From Candidatus Altimarinota bacterium (lineage in GTDB: Bacteria > Patescibacteriota > Gracilibacteria > BD1-5 > UBA2023): a stretch of DNA of 64,000 nucleotides. A program made the position numbers and the translations under genes. The stretch is taken from positions 50,157 to 114,156 of the forward strand of contig JAQTWP010000005.1 of the NCBI GenBank assembly GCA_028689205.1, written 5' to 3'. Below, piece by piece: positions 62,966 through 64,000 of this stretch. Every line of letters starts with the position of its first letter. Position 1 is the stretch's first letter. The notes below the pieces were generated by a model. It made no database searches, was not told the DNA's origin, and was given only the letters and a program-made list of their open reading frames with translations.

Positions 62966-63970
62966 CTATTTATGATACTTTTTATGAATTTCTTTTAATT
63001 GAGGATTGGTTACATGAGTATAAACCTGAGTTGTAGTAATATTCTTATGTCAAAGAAGTTCTTGAATTGCTCTAAGGTCTGCTCAATTCTCGAGAAGAGT
63101 AGTTGCGAAGGAATGTCTTAATGTATGTGCAGAAATATCTTTTAGAATTCAAGCTTTGAGTGAATATGCCTTAATCATATTTGTTATAAAAAATCTAGTT
63201 AATCTAGTGTCCGTATCTGATAAATTACTTTCATTTTCTTCACTGTAATTATGTCTTATAAAAAGTGAAGGGAAGTGATCGTTTCTTGCACTAAGATAAG
63301 ATTCAATTAGACTTCTAGATATATCTGTAAGATAAACAACTCTTACTTTTCATCATTTTCATCTAACTGCGAATTCTTGGGTCTTAAGATTAACATCTCG
63401 AATATTAAGAGCAACTAATTCTGATATACGAAGGCCTGTAGAATAAATACATTCCATAATTGCAATATCTCTTATTCATTGAATTGAGCTTGTATCGACA
63501 ATATCAAATAATCTTGCAACCTCACTTTTATTAAGGAATTCCACTTTTCTATCTTGTTGTTTGATTAAATCAATTAAAACAGAATCCAGAACTATAAATC
63601 ATTGTTTTTTAAGATATTTAAAAAATGTACGAAGGGAAATCATATATGCATTGACTGTTTTGATATTAAGATTCTGTTCACTAATAGTAAATCTAAAATT
63701 ATTGAGGATTTCCATATCAATATCTTCAATTTTCCAGTCAAAATATCATAAAAGTTCATTTAAATTAGTGCGTTTTTGCTTTATTAAAGGGGGTTCTGTA
63801 GGAAAAGACAGGAATAAAAATTTATAATCAATGTTCTTTGTCAATTCATTATCAAGATAACAAACAAACTTCCAAATATGAAAACTATATTGTTCAATAG
63901 TCTTTGGGCTTGCGTTCCTATTTATCTTCAGATAAATAATGAATTTTTGTAGTGCTTCTATCAGATTCAT
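62966..63970 (-). CDS. Tyrosine recombinase, XerC/XerD family
   Basis: This 334-residue protein has a core-binding SAM-like domain (IEALQKFIIYLKINRNASPKTIEQY) and a catalytic domain with all six residues in place: TGLRISELVAL (Arg I), RGKGGKVRVVYL (Lys in the beta hairpin), AHTLRHSFATTLLE (His/Arg II), LGHKNITTTQVYTHV (His III, Tyr nucleophile). The length and lay-out are those of chromosomal dimer resolvases XerC/XerD. A single CGA occurs in LNI-x-DVNL. Only one Xer gene is seen in the window; it lies near the right edge. Confidence 0.92.
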
Positions 63971-64000
63971 AGGCTTATTTGTTAGGAATTAAGAGGGAAG

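Overview
The window is AT-rich bacterial DNA that makes sense only with a non-standard code. Nearly every real gene is broken by in-frame TGA under the standard code and becomes a full-length, recognisable protein when TGA is read as glycine. The clearest case is RpoC, where a TGA at 23404-23406 encodes the glycine of the catalytic NADFDGDQM motif. UGA=Gly is the code of the candidate phyla SR1/Absconditabacteria and Gracilibacteria (Patescibacteria/CPR). CGG also appears to be read as tryptophan, as judged from internal repeats and family motifs, which favours Absconditabacteria. Start codons mostly lack a Shine-Dalgarno sequence. Several genes have a clear -35/-10 promoter with a 16-base spacer.

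Layout. 0-7 kb: a PAP2 lipid phosphatase, a DedA protein, then a promoter and a three-gene surface operon (pilin-anchored GH114-like barrel, pilin-anchored beta-helix, secreted GH114-like hydrolase). 7-12.7 kb: queA, an MFS transporter, two glycosyltransferases, ribosomal protein bL25 and a thioredoxin-like protein with a Gly/Cys tail. 12.8-17.9 kb: a 1600-residue pilin-like adhesin with Cys-rich repeats and four InlB-type repeats, apparently cut short by a frameshift. 18.1-25.7 kb: rpoB and rpoC. 25.8-29.4 kb: VF530, DedA, a membrane protein and a Na+/H+ antiporter.

29.4-35.3 kb, minus strand: a compact four-gene operon joining three ATP-grasp ligase domains, a 7TM_transglut-type membrane protein and a DUF1704 (QEGLA) metallopeptidase domain. 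This looks like an envelope-linked peptide-ligation/trimming system. 35.5-36.6 kb: an MlaA/VacJ gene with no TGA codons, CGA arginines and a strong Shine-Dalgarno, which looks foreign.

36.6-47.4 kb: small proteins and an MscS channel, then a divergent pair of two-gene units that resemble anti-phage defence: membrane protein + TOPRIM protein, and KAP P-loop NTPase + HEPN RNase. A strongly structured, possibly switching RNA/DNA element follows the HEPN gene. 47.6-53.97 kb: a zinc-ribbon/BamE-like protein, a possible winged-helix protein, then a mobile element (SF3-type helicase, small proteins, large serine recombinase) whose recombinase gene runs into the 3' half of a tRNA-Lys(CUU) gene.

54-64 kb: a second MscS channel, a DNA polymerase III delta-prime-like protein, a flippase, a Mn-dependent pyrophosphatase, an FGE-domain pilin, a degenerate hemerythrin-like protein and a Xer-type recombinase.

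The host therefore carries many type IV pilin-like surface proteins with enzymatic or binding domains, fitting an attached (episymbiotic or predatory) lifestyle. All translations below use UGA=Gly.
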